64,000 bases of DNA from Clostridium sp. CAG:221 (GTDB lineage: Bacteria; Bacillota; Clostridia; Clostridiales; Clostridiaceae). Positions 45,677 through 54,122 of this stretch are shown here, piece after piece. The stretch covers positions 28,583 through 92,582 of the forward strand of contig FR883429.1 in the NCBI GenBank assembly GCA_000435835.1, in the 5' to 3' direction. The notes beneath the pieces are model-generated. The model saw only the letters and a list, made by a program, of their open reading frames with translations. It did not search any database and was not told where the DNA came from. Within the stretch, counting starts at the first letter, position 1. Each line of letters opens with the position of its first letter. The position numbers and the translations under genes were made by a program.

Positions 45677-47254
45677 TTATCTTAATAAAGATAATACGTT
45701 TTGTGGTTGTTGATTAGCTTGTGCAAGCATTGCTTGTGCAGCTTGATTTAATATGTTATTCTTAGAGAATGTCATCATTTCCTTAGCCATATCAACATCT
45801 CTTAATGTAGATTCAGCTGAAGTTAAGTTTTCAGTAGTATTATCTAAGTTAGAAATAGTATATTCTAATCTATTTTGAACTGCCCCTAAACCTGCTCTTT
45901 CAGTTGAAACTTTTTCTATGGCTGCTTGAATTGTAGCTGTAGCTTCTTGAGAACCTTCTGCTGTTTTTAAATCAACATTTTTAACTCCTAAAGCTTCAGC
46001 TCTCATATCTCCTATTGATATAGATATAGTTTGGTTTGAATTTGCTCCTACTTGGAATGTAGCTTCGAAGCCTTCATTTTTAGCTCCATCTTGAACATTA
46101 ACTGTCGAATTAGCACCCTTATCTAATGATTTCACAGTTAAACCAAAACCAGCCTCAAGTTCTATTGTAGCCCCCTCAAGTTTTCCCTGAGTTTGATTAA
46201 AAATAGCTGTAGCTAATTTATCTGCATCATCTACTCCATTAATATCAACACCTATAGCTTTTCCAGAATATGCACCTTCTTTAGCATTATAAAATTCTAT
46301 CTGTGTTTTTCCTATTGTTATACCTTTACCATTTAAATCACCTGTTGGTGCTGCTGTCCCCAATCCTGTTAAATCTAATTTAATACTAGCTCCTTTTGCT
46401 GCATTTGTTACACCTGTATTTGTGATATTATTAATATCCGTATTATTATTTTTTAAGTTAGTTGCATTATTATTTGTCTTACCTACTTCAATAGTTCCTT
46501 GACTTCCTTCATATTTCCCGCCTTTTATTGCTTCTATTGTTACTTTTTCATTAGATACACTAACTTTATATTGATCTTTAAGAGAAGAATTTTTTTCTAT
46601 TTCTTGTTGAATTTGATCTGCTAACTCTCTAGCAATTTCATTTTTCTCTGTTTGACCATTTGCACCTTTTTGTGTAACATCTACTTTTATTTCTTGTCCA
46701 TTTAATTTTATTGTAGCCTTTGTATCTGCAGTCCCACTAGAAACTGTTAACTCTAGCTTAGCTTCTATAGTTGTTTCATCAGCACCTGGTACCATATCCT
46801 GCATAGCTATACCAACACCTTCTAATTTAGTAGATCCGTCACCTTTTAATAAAGATTGAGTATTGAATTCTGTGTTATTACCAATTCTATCGATTTCTTC
46901 TGTTAATTGTTCAATTTCTTTTTGGATAGATGCTCTATCTGCAGAAGTGTTTGTATCATTTGAAGATTGAACTGATAATTCTCTCATTCTTTGAAGAATG
47001 TTTTGAGTTTCATTTAAAGCACCTTCAGCAGTTTGGATCATTGAGATACCATCAGAAGCATTTCTTGAAGCTTGAGTTAACCCTCTGATTTGTCCTCTCA
47101 TTTTTTCTGATATTGCAAGACCTGCAGCATCATCACCAGCTCTGTTAATTCTTAAACCTGAAGATAATTTCTCCATTGATTTACCAGCAGCTGTATTGTT
47201 AACGTTCATGTTTCTGTGCGCATTTAACGCATTCATATTGTGATTAATAATCAT
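45677..47254 (-). CDS. fliC: Main flagellin
   Basis: A 525-residue filament subunit. The N-terminus MIINHNMNALNAHRNMNVN with SMEKLSSGLRINRAGDDAAG (about 1-150) and the C-terminus (about 425-525, ending QAMLAQANQQPQNVLSLLR) are near-consensus. The variable middle (about 150-420) holds a YSGKAIGVDINGV segment shared with the distal flagellin. It is taken as the main filament gene because it has the best sigma-28-type promoter, a strong ribosome binding site, a CsrA-type leader and its own terminator. Confidence 0.95.
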   Translation of the reverse strand: MIINHNMNALNAHRNMNVNNTAAGKSMEKLSSGLRINRAGDDAAGLAISEKMRGQIRGLTQASRNASDGISMIQTAEGALNETQNILQRMRELSVQSSNDTNTSADRASIQKEIEQLTEEIDRIGNNTEFNTQSLLKGDGSTKLEGVGIAMQDMVPGADETTIEAKLELTVSSGTADTKATIKLNGQEIKVDVTQKGANGQTEKNEIARELADQIQQEIEKNSSLKDQYKVSVSNEKVTIEAIKGGKYEGSQGTIEVGKTNNNATNLKNNNTDINNITNTGVTNAAKGASIKLDLTGLGTAAPTGDLNGKGITIGKTQIEFYNAKEGAYSGKAIGVDINGVDDADKLATAIFNQTQGKLEGATIELEAGFGLTVKSLDKGANSTVNVQDGAKNEGFEATFQVGANSNQTISISIGDMRAEALGVKNVDLKTAEGSQEATATIQAAIEKVSTERAGLGAVQNRLEYTISNLDNTTENLTSAESTLRDVDMAKEMMTFSKNNILNQAAQAMLAQANQQPQNVLSLLR

Positions 47255-47260
47255 TTCAGT

Positions 47261-47298
47261 GTTCCTCCTTGATTTTTCCTTTTTGACTTCCTTGTCAA
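47261..47298 (-). promoter_or_regulatory. Probable CsrA-binding leader of the main flagellin mRNA
   Basis: In the flagellin 5' leader, TTGAC-AAGGAA-GTCAA (47283-47298) presents GGA in a hairpin loop. A second GGA lies at 47277-47280, and the ribosome binding site itself is AAGGAGGA (47263-47270). A GGA hairpin upstream plus a GGA in the Shine-Dalgarno is the two-site layout known for CsrA repression of B. subtilis hag. The csrA and fliW genes are about 2.5 kb upstream. Confidence 0.65.
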
Positions 47299-47344
47299 TT
47301 ATTTATATATTTTGTAATGTTTAATAACTAACCTTACTCTTATA

Positions 47345-47371
47345 TACTCGACATTTTTTTGATACACTTTA
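47345..47371 (-). promoter_or_regulatory. Sigma-28-type promoter of the main flagellin
   Basis: Minus strand: TAAA (47368-47371), exactly 15 nt, then GTCGAGTA (47345-47352). The expected 5' leader is about 80 nt. It lies 20 bp beyond the stop of the fliT-like gene. Confidence 0.75.
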
Positions 47372-47391
47372 CACTTTTTATAAAAATTTAT

Positions 47392-47715
47392 TTAAATTTG
47401 TTTATTTAAAAAGTATATATCTTCAAATTGTCTTCCATATACTGAATTAGCCATCTTTTGACGCTTTGTTTGCTCCATTTCTTCTTTAATTTCTATTCTC
47501 TGTTTTTTTATTTCTTCTGCTATTTCATTATCTAAAGAATAAATATTAAATTCTTTCTCTAAATTTATAGTTTTATCTATAGTCATTCCACTTAATTTAT
47601 ATAATATTTGTTGTCTCTCTTCACTAAGTTTAAAAGCTTCATTTAAGTTGTCTTTTTTAAGTTCATATAAAAGTTTTAATGATATTTCTTTATATTCTTT
47701 TAATAAAGTTCTCAT
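47392..47715 (-). CDS. FliT-like flagellar chaperone
   Basis: A 107-residue, highly charged, all-helical protein just downstream of fliD, the position of FliT, which chaperones the FliD cap protein. Sequence is too variable to confirm the family by eye. The ATG at 47715 is chosen because AGGAG is 8 nt before it; an in-frame GTG three codons earlier overlaps that site. Confidence 0.65.
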   Translation of the reverse strand: MRTLLKEYKEISLKLLYELKKDNLNEAFKLSEERQQILYKLSGMTIDKTINLEKEFNIYSLDNEIAEEIKKQRIEIKEEMEQTKRQKMANSVYGRQFEDIYFLNKQI

Positions 47716-47726
47716 AAATAACACTC

Positions 47727-49394
47727 CTAACTAGAAAGCATTGAAGTTAAATAATTTGATTGAGAGTTTAAGTTATTCATCAATGTTTCAAGTCTTGAAT
47801 ATTTTGTATATAGAGCTTGTTGTTTACTTGAAAAAATAGTTTGCATTCTTGATATTTTTTCTTCATATTTTATAATTTGTTTACTTAAAGTATTATTAGA
47901 TGCTGTAGATGATCCAACTATACCAGCTTTTTTAATTAATGAGCCCTTGTTAGTTTGAGTTTCTGTGTCAAAAACTGATTTTAATTTTTGTAATAAACCT
48001 TTATCACTCTCATCTTTATCAGTACCTGTACTTACAAATAGCTTCATTACATCTTCCATATTACTTTCTAAAGCACTAGTTAACTTGTCTTCATCTATGG
48101 TAAATGTTCCATTTTTAGTTCCGTTATAATCTGATACTGGAGTTATTCCAATAGATTTTAATGAGCTTGAAGTTCCGCCGACTAAACTACTCATGGTACT
48201 TTTCATGGCATTTCTTATTCTTGTTAAATCACTATCTCTACTTAATTGACCTTCTTTAACTTTCTTTTCCCAAAGTTCAATTTCACTTTCGCTCATTTCT
48301 TTCTTTTGAGCATCAGTTAATGGCATATAACTTTTATCTCTTTTTTCAGTTATTAATGTATTTAATTTTTCCATTAACTTATTATAGTCATTAACAAACT
48401 TAACAATATTTTCTTTTACTTTTGTAACATCTGCTTTACCAGTTATTTGTATCTCTTCATTTATTATATTATTAAATTTAAATGTAACACCATCTAAAGT
48501 AATATTGTTAGTTTTATTACCTACAACTTCATATGTTTTTCCATCTTTAGTTATGGTAGCTCTACAATCTGTTCCATTGACTATATTTGTTGCACTACTG
48601 TCAGCTGGATAAGTTATTTTAAATCCACCACTCTTTTCTTCAACAACATCCATACCAGCCTTTTTCATAGCTGATTTTATCTTATCTTCAGAAATTCCAT
48701 CAGTACAATCAACTTTTACTTCTGTAGCATCTACTTTAAAAGTAAACTCTTTTTTACCTTTATCTGTAGTTACACCCTTACCAGCTTCAAAATCTTTAAC
48801 TAATTTTTCAAAGTAATCACTACCTTGATTTTCTGTTTTAGGTGCTTGCGTTGTAAAGCTTATAGTTTCATCAGAACCAAGCTTAGTAGTAGTAAGAACT
48901 ATTCCTTTTTCAAAATCACTATATTTAGCTGTAACACCTTTGTCTTTTAATGCTTCATTAATTAATTTAACTTTTTCAGCATCACTTTTATCATTACCTA
49001 ATTCAACCTTCACATTATTTATATAAACAGTTCCATTTGCATTACTACTTTCTAATTTAAAAGAAGCTGCTTTTGCTATACTTTCAACTTTTACTGAATA
49101 GTTTGCTGCTTCTGCCCCTGCTCCTCCAGTTACTGTTACTGCTGAACTTGAAGATTCAAAAGTAGTTGCTGACCAATTTTTTTGTAATATAATACTGTTA
49201 GATTTAGATATATCAAAGTAATCATTATAGAAATTTCTACAATCTGTTATTACCTCTCTATACATTTCTTGTTGAAGTTCAACTACTTTCTTTTGTTGAT
49301 CTACTGTATCTATTTTTGTTTGATATGCTTGCATTGTTTCTTGAACTAATGAATCTACATCAAGACCTGTGGCTAACCCTGTTATTCTTGTCAT
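47727..49394 (-). CDS. fliD: Flagellar filament cap protein FliD
   Basis: The cap that lets flagellin polymerise (555 residues). The N-terminus MTRITGLATGLDVDSLVQE is the FliD_N signature, and the C-terminal FliD_C region has a long coiled coil ending KQQALYTKYSRLETLMNNLN and SQSNYLTSMLSS. The middle domains are variable. It follows fliS by 13 bp. Confidence 0.94.
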   Translation of the reverse strand: MTRITGLATGLDVDSLVQETMQAYQTKIDTVDQQKKVVELQQEMYREVITDCRNFYNDYFDISKSNSIILQKNWSATTFESSSSAVTVTGGAGAEAANYSVKVESIAKAASFKLESSNANGTVYINNVKVELGNDKSDAEKVKLINEALKDKGVTAKYSDFEKGIVLTTTKLGSDETISFTTQAPKTENQGSDYFEKLVKDFEAGKGVTTDKGKKEFTFKVDATEVKVDCTDGISEDKIKSAMKKAGMDVVEEKSGGFKITYPADSSATNIVNGTDCRATITKDGKTYEVVGNKTNNITLDGVTFKFNNIINEEIQITGKADVTKVKENIVKFVNDYNKLMEKLNTLITEKRDKSYMPLTDAQKKEMSESEIELWEKKVKEGQLSRDSDLTRIRNAMKSTMSSLVGGTSSSLKSIGITPVSDYNGTKNGTFTIDEDKLTSALESNMEDVMKLFVSTGTDKDESDKGLLQKLKSVFDTETQTNKGSLIKKAGIVGSSTASNNTLSKQIIKYEEKISRMQTIFSSKQQALYTKYSRLETLMNNLNSQSNYLTSMLSS

Positions 49395-49407
49395 TTGTTA
49401 ACACCCC

Positions 49408-49788
49408 TTATCTTTGACCTATACTTAACTTATAAGCTTCATTCCATATATTTCTTACTTCTTCTATTAAAGGTATTACTTCATCCATAATAGCTTCGTC
49501 CTTCTTTATATTAGCTTGAAGTAATCTATCATTTATAAATGAATATACATTAAACATTTGCTTTGCCCAATCTCCTGCATTTGGGTCAAGAGTTACTTTT
49601 AACTCTGTAAATATATCTTGTGTTCTTGTTATACTATTATGAGCCATTTTTATATCTTTTTCTTGTATTGCAAGCTTTCCTCTCTTAGCAAACTTAACGG
49701 CTCCATCTAAAAGCATTAAAAGCATCTGTTCCTTAGATGCAAAATTCACACTATTATTTTTATATACTCCATATGCATTTGGATGCAT
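49408..49788 (-). CDS. fliS: Flagellin export chaperone FliS
   Basis: Binds the flagellin C-terminus and stops premature polymerisation (126 residues). Motifs are AYGVYKNNSVNFASKEQMLLMLLDGAVKFA (KEQMLLMLLDGAVKFA), the IFTELKVTLDPNAG turn and YSFINDRLLQANIKKDEAI. In B. subtilis, FliS also competes for flagellin with FliW. Confidence 0.94.
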   Translation of the reverse strand: MHPNAYGVYKNNSVNFASKEQMLLMLLDGAVKFAKRGKLAIQEKDIKMAHNSITRTQDIFTELKVTLDPNAGDWAKQMFNVYSFINDRLLQANIKKDEAIMDEVIPLIEEVRNIWNEAYKLSIGQR

Positions 49789-49811
49789 AATTATTCGCCT
49801 CCGTATGTTAA

Positions 49812-50030
49812 TTATTTTAATTTTAAATTTTTTAAAATATCTATATTTAAGCTTACAGCTTCTTTGTTTTCTTTTTCTACTTCTATGTATAGTTCTTTTC
49901 TTAATATTTGAACTTCTTTTGGAGCATTTATTGCTAGTTTTACAGTACCATTTTCTATGGCTGCAATACTTATTTCAATATTGTCTCCAATTAAAATACT
50001 TTCACTTTTTTTTCTTCTAACAACTAGCAT
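49812..50030 (-). CDS. csrA: Carbon storage regulator CsrA (translational repressor)
   Basis: A 72-residue RNA-binding protein starting MLVVRRKKSESILIGDNIEI with VKLAINAPKEVQILRKELY, the conserved CsrA core including the GGA-binding arginine region. The C-terminal helix extension (about 48-72) is of the type used by FliW for allosteric inhibition. Its likely target is the main flagellin leader. It starts 5 bp after fliW. Confidence 0.95.
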   Translation of the reverse strand: MLVVRRKKSESILIGDNIEISIAAIENGTVKLAINAPKEVQILRKELYIEVEKENKEAVSLNIDILKNLKLK

Positions 50031-50035
50031 TTATA

Positions 50036-50458
50036 TCACTCCTTAACTAAAGGATGTTTTATTTTATATTTTTCTTTATCTATAATTACTTGTTCACCTA
50101 AGTTTTCATTAACATTAATAACCACTGGTGCTTTTAAATTAGCAGTAATTTTTTTGATATCACTATTTAAAGTTACTAAAGAAAATACACTGACATCGCT
50201 AGCAAATTTGGCTTTTATTCTTTCTATAGTTTCATTGCTTAATTTAATTTCATAATCACTTTCTACATCAAAAGGAGATACAAGTACAAAAGAGATTTTT
50301 TCATCTTCAATGGATTGAAGTATTGTAAAGTTACTATTTTCCACTTTTCTTAATATGAAATTATGCAATTCATCAAAGCCCAATATAGTTTTTTCAAATT
50401 TAATTATTTCATTTTCATCATAAGTTATTTTTCCATGAACAGGTGATATAACCTCCAT
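50036..50458 (-). CDS. fliW: Flagellar assembly factor FliW
   Basis: A 140-residue antagonist of CsrA. It starts MEVISPVHGKITYDENEIIKF, typical of FliW, with FEKTILGFDELHNFIL and VNEN...IDKEKYKIKHPLV at the end. In the known circuit, FliW is held by free flagellin; when flagellin is exported, FliW binds CsrA and relieves repression of flagellin. Adjacent to csrA and in the flgM operon. Confidence 0.95.
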   Translation of the reverse strand: MEVISPVHGKITYDENEIIKFEKTILGFDELHNFILRKVENSNFTILQSIEDEKISFVLVSPFDVESDYEIKLSNETIERIKAKFASDVSVFSLVTLNSDIKKITANLKAPVVINVNENLGEQVIIDKEKYKIKHPLVKE

Positions 50459-50470
50459 AAATTTTCCCTC

Positions 50471-51511
50471 CTAAATATAATCTACCAGTGATTTTTGAAT
50501 TATAGATGCACTTACTTGAAGTGATGCTTGATATATAGCTTGAAGAGTTGCTAAATCTATAGTCTTTTCTGCTATATCAATATCTTCAGTTTTTGAAAGT
50601 ACATCTTTCATGGTTAAGTTCTGCTCTTCATTTTGAGTTTTAGCTGAATCCATTCTGTTTTGCTTAGCTCCAACTTCACCTCTTATACTACTTACATTAG
50701 ATACAAATAAATCCATTTCTTCTAAATTACCTTTTATAACATCACTACTATCTACTTTATCTAAGTTGTTAACAACATCATTTAATAACTTCATAACGTT
50801 ATTTCCATTTTTTAAAGTTAATATACTTGGCGTTCCTACGTTATAATTCATGTTTACACCATTAGATACTTCAACACTTAAATTAGCATTCATTTGATTT
50901 AATAATTTTTCATATTCTGGCTTTGGATTTGGTTCCACTGCTAAATTTCCATTGGCATCTCTTGTAATAGTGCCATCGGCATTTTTTATATAGGCTTTTC
51001 CTTCTTCATTAAAGGAATTTCCATTGTCATCTTTAAATACTAATATATTGTTTCCATTGCTATCTTTTTCTACTCCAACAGGTTTAGATAAACTTTTAGT
51101 TCCTCCAAAGATGTATTTACCATCATAATTAGTGTTTAAAACTTGTGCTATTTCATTGATTTTTTCATTGATTTCTTCTTTAAGAGCATTTTTTTCATCA
51201 CTACCATAAGAAGCATTTCCTGCTGAAACCATCAGCTCTCTTATTCTTTGTGCTGAATTCCCTATTTGTTCTAAAGCTACATCAGTGGTATCAAGCCAGT
51301 TAATAGTGTCTTTAATATTTTCATTATATTGTTTATTGGCAGATATATCTGAGTACATTTGCATTATTCTTGCTGTTTTAAAAGGATTATCAGAAGGCTT
51401 ACTAATTTCTTTTCCTGTAGTTAATTGTTTATTTAAAGTATTTAAATTATTTAAATTTTTATTTAAGTCTTTTAAATACGTTGTGCTCATCATTTGATTT
51501 GTAACTCTCAT
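50471..51511 (-). CDS. flgL: Hook-filament junction protein FlgL (HAP3)
   Basis: A 346-residue junction protein. The flagellin-like N-terminus MRVTNQMMSTTYLKDLNKN and KQLTTGKEISKPSDNPF, and a C-terminal ATLQAIYQASLQVSASIIQKSLVDYI are typical. A YGSDEKNALKEEINEKINEI segment is also diagnostic. It follows flgK by 11 bp. Confidence 0.93.
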   Translation of the reverse strand: MRVTNQMMSTTYLKDLNKNLNNLNTLNKQLTTGKEISKPSDNPFKTARIMQMYSDISANKQYNENIKDTINWLDTTDVALEQIGNSAQRIRELMVSAGNASYGSDEKNALKEEINEKINEIAQVLNTNYDGKYIFGGTKSLSKPVGVEKDSNGNNILVFKDDNGNSFNEEGKAYIKNADGTITRDANGNLAVEPNPKPEYEKLLNQMNANLSVEVSNGVNMNYNVGTPSILTLKNGNNVMKLLNDVVNNLDKVDSSDVIKGNLEEMDLFVSNVSSIRGEVGAKQNRMDSAKTQNEEQNLTMKDVLSKTEDIDIAEKTIDLATLQAIYQASLQVSASIIQKSLVDYI

Positions 51512-51522
51512 AATTTTTCTCC

Positions 51523-53205
51523 TTAAATTAATCCTAAAATAATATCTAGCATATCACTAACAGTAGTTATTGTTTTTGCATTGGCACTATATGCCTTTTG
51601 ATATTGAATTAAGTTAGTCATTTCTTCATCCAGTGAAACACCTGAAACTGAAAGCCTGTTTAAATCTAATGAATTTAATAAATCTTCTTCATTAGAAACA
51701 ACTCTCTTGGCATGTTGTGCTTCAACTCCTAATTTATCAACTACATCTTGGAAGTATGACTCAACCTTTGTTCCACTGGCAACATCATTAACTAATGACA
51801 TAGTGCTACCATTGGTAAACTTACATAATTGAGCCCTTGTTGTAGTGCTATCTATTTTGCTTATAGATATTAATGTGCTTTGTAATTGTGCTATGGCTAA
51901 GGCTCTACTTCCATCTCCTTCTCCTGCATCAGCATTTTCTTTAGTATTAATAAGTGAAGGATTTTCTAAAATTAAAGCATTTATTGAAATATTTTTAGCA
52001 CTTATACCTGCTTCATCTTTTCCATCAGAAGCTACAAAAAAGTCTAAAGTTTTAGTTGTATCCTTTATATTAGAATCCATTGAACCACTGTGAATAGCAT
52101 TTACTGATAATGCTAACCCTTTAGCCATTTTATCTAATTGATTCATATAACTTCCAATACTATCTTGAACTTCTATAGCTCCAGCTATTTCTCCTGATTT
52201 TGGTATGAACTTTTCAATAGGATTTGCTATAGTTCCTCCATCTTTCACTATATTTCCTTGACCATCAATCATTTCTCCATTGCCATCTGTAAGTAATATT
52301 CTTGTTTTCTTTAAAGTATCTACTTCAGTGGCTGCTAATCCTGATACAGTTATAGTTTTAGGTTTTTCAGTATCACCATTAACAAAGTAGCTTATTGTAT
52401 GACTACCATTTCCATTATCTTTAATTTCTGAAATAAATGATAATCTTGTTACTTCACCATTAGGTTCTGAATTAACTAATGGGTTTAAATTTTCTCCAAT
52501 TCCAGTAGCAGTAATATCATTACCATTAAATTGAGTTTTATCAACATCTATACCAAATTTACTGCTTAATTCATCTAACAGATTATCTCTACTATCCATT
52601 AAGTCATTTGGATTATCACCTGTTATACTAGCAATTCTAATTTGATTATTTACTGTTGTTAATTGCTCTAATATACTATTAACTTCTTTTACACTATTTT
52701 TAAGTGATTCTACTGAATTTTCTTGTAATTTTTCAAGTTTTGAATATGTGTTATTTAATAAATCACATAAAGTTTTTGTCTTTTGAGTAACAACAACTCT
52801 TGTACTGGAACTTGTACTTTGCTTTGATAACTCTTGAAAAGCATCAAAGAAATCTGATAGTGCTGTAGAAATTCCTGTATCTGAAGGTTCATTAAAAATC
52901 CCTTCCACTTGTGATAAGTAATCTAACTTTGTTGAATACTTACCAAGTTCTGCTGTTTCAACTCTAACTTGATAGTCTAAAAAAGAATCTCTTACTCTTT
53001 CAATGGCTGAAATTTGAGCTCCTGTACCTACTTGCCCTGCTTCTGCTCCTAACGTAATAGGTCTTGATGTCTGTATTTTTGCTCTTTGTCTTGAATACCC
53101 TACTGTAGATGAATTGGCAATGTTATGAGATGTAACATTGATTCCACTTTGATGTACCGTCAGTCCACTTTTTGCTGTGTTAAACGTAGAAAATATACTT
53201 GCCAT
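51523..53205 (-). CDS. flgK: Hook-filament junction protein FlgK (HAP1)
   Basis: A 560-residue junction protein with N-terminus MASIFSTFNTAKSGLTVHQS and INVTSHNIANSSTVGYSRQR. The flagellar hook-associated motif YQVRVETAELGKYSTKLDYLSQVE and the C-terminal SGVSLDEEMTNLIQYQKAYSANAK are clear. It follows flgN by 20 bp. Confidence 0.95.
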   Translation of the reverse strand: MASIFSTFNTAKSGLTVHQSGINVTSHNIANSSTVGYSRQRAKIQTSRPITLGAEAGQVGTGAQISAIERVRDSFLDYQVRVETAELGKYSTKLDYLSQVEGIFNEPSDTGISTALSDFFDAFQELSKQSTSSSTRVVVTQKTKTLCDLLNNTYSKLEKLQENSVESLKNSVKEVNSILEQLTTVNNQIRIASITGDNPNDLMDSRDNLLDELSSKFGIDVDKTQFNGNDITATGIGENLNPLVNSEPNGEVTRLSFISEIKDNGNGSHTISYFVNGDTEKPKTITVSGLAATEVDTLKKTRILLTDGNGEMIDGQGNIVKDGGTIANPIEKFIPKSGEIAGAIEVQDSIGSYMNQLDKMAKGLALSVNAIHSGSMDSNIKDTTKTLDFFVASDGKDEAGISAKNISINALILENPSLINTKENADAGEGDGSRALAIAQLQSTLISISKIDSTTTRAQLCKFTNGSTMSLVNDVASGTKVESYFQDVVDKLGVEAQHAKRVVSNEEDLLNSLDLNRLSVSGVSLDEEMTNLIQYQKAYSANAKTITTVSDMLDIILGLI

Positions 53206-53225
53206 ATTAAAATTCTCCTTTTATT

Positions 53226-53630
53226 TTATAATCTTCCATAGGAATTATAAGTTCCTTTTTCTCTTTTAGGATTTATTATATTTAACATTCTATTTGTAAA
53301 AACCAATTGTTGTTTTATTAATAAGTCGTTGGTTTCATTTTGATGTTTAATACTTTCTAAAACCATTTTTATTTCTCTATAAACTCTGTCTAACTCTTTA
53401 TTTCCGCTTTCATTAATTATATCTTGTACTTTTTTTCCATTAAGAAGCTTTCTTCTTTCAACTTCCTGCTTAGCTACTTCTCTATTAGCTAGTTTTATTT
53501 CATCTACTATTGCATCTAGTTCAAAGGTTTCTTTATTTATGATACTCTTATATTGTTTTTCTAAAATTACCAATAGCCCTTTTAATGCTTCTGTTTCTTT
53601 TTGAATAATACCTATAAGATTATTTATCAT
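53226..53630 (-). CDS. flgN: FlgN-type flagellar chaperone
   Basis: A 134-residue helical protein starting MINNLIGIIQKETEALKGLL with a pattern EIKLANREVAKQEVERRKLL typical of FlgN, the chaperone for FlgK and FlgL. It sits between flgM and flgK, its usual place. Confidence 0.88.
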   Translation of the reverse strand: MINNLIGIIQKETEALKGLLVILEKQYKSIINKETFELDAIVDEIKLANREVAKQEVERRKLLNGKKVQDIINESGNKELDRVYREIKMVLESIKHQNETNDLLIKQQLVFTNRMLNIINPKREKGTYNSYGRL

Positions 53631-53634
53631 TTAT

Positions 53635-53910
53635 TCATCTTCCTTCTTTTATATTATTTAAAATACTTTGTGCTGTTAATTTAGCATCTACATTATAAGT
53701 GCCATTTTGGATTTTTGCTTTAAGCTCTTCTATTTTAGCACTATTATCTATATTAAAATCTACATTATCATACATACTTAAGTTTCTTCCCAATTCAGAT
53801 ATTTCAATTTTATCTTTTCCTATATCTGTATTAGTTTCCTTTATTCTTTTAGCTCCATTAGAAGCATATATATTTGCAATTCCTTGTGTTCTTATTCCGT
53901 TAATATTCAT
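53635..53910 (-). CDS. flgM: Anti-sigma-28 factor FlgM
   Basis: A 91-residue inhibitor of FliA. The C-terminal half has the FlgM pattern KDKIEISELGRNLSMYD, then NSAKIEELKAKIQNGTYNVDA and KLTAQSILNNIKEG. FlgM is secreted once the hook is finished, freeing FliA. It is the first gene of its operon and is itself preceded by a sigma-28-type promoter, giving autoregulation. It precedes the fliW-csrA-fliS-fliD genes. Confidence 0.92.
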   Translation of the reverse strand: MNINGIRTQGIANIYASNGAKRIKETNTDIGKDKIEISELGRNLSMYDNVDFNIDNSAKIEELKAKIQNGTYNVDAKLTAQSILNNIKEGR

Positions 53911-53947
53911 GTCTCTTACCTCCCTTATGAATATTCCCTTTAACTAA

Positions 53948-53974
53948 TTATCGTAGCAGCATTATAAAAATTTA
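53948..53974 (-). promoter_or_regulatory. Sigma-28-type promoter of the flgM operon
   Basis: Minus strand: TAAA (53971-53974), 15-nt spacer, TACGATAA (53948-53955). The start lies about 30 nt before the flgM ATG. The gap 53911-54122 otherwise holds the terminator of the inserted ATPase gene. Confidence 0.75.
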
Positions 53975-53998
53975 TAGTATTTATTATGTTATTTATAC

Positions 53999-54037
53999 AA
54001 AAAATACTGACTTCTTTATATATGAGCCAGTATTTTT
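53999..54037 (-). terminator. Terminator downstream of the AAA-ATPase-like gene
   Basis: Minus-strand stem AAAAATACTG/CAGTATTTTT, about 90 bp after the gene stop, is followed by TTTGTATAAAT. It separates that gene from flgM. Confidence 0.65.
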
Positions 54038-54122
54038 AATTTATTACTTTTATTCCCTTTCCGTTTTACTATTTTCTTCTACTTAAAATATCATATCTAT
54101 TTTTATATATCATCAACATACT

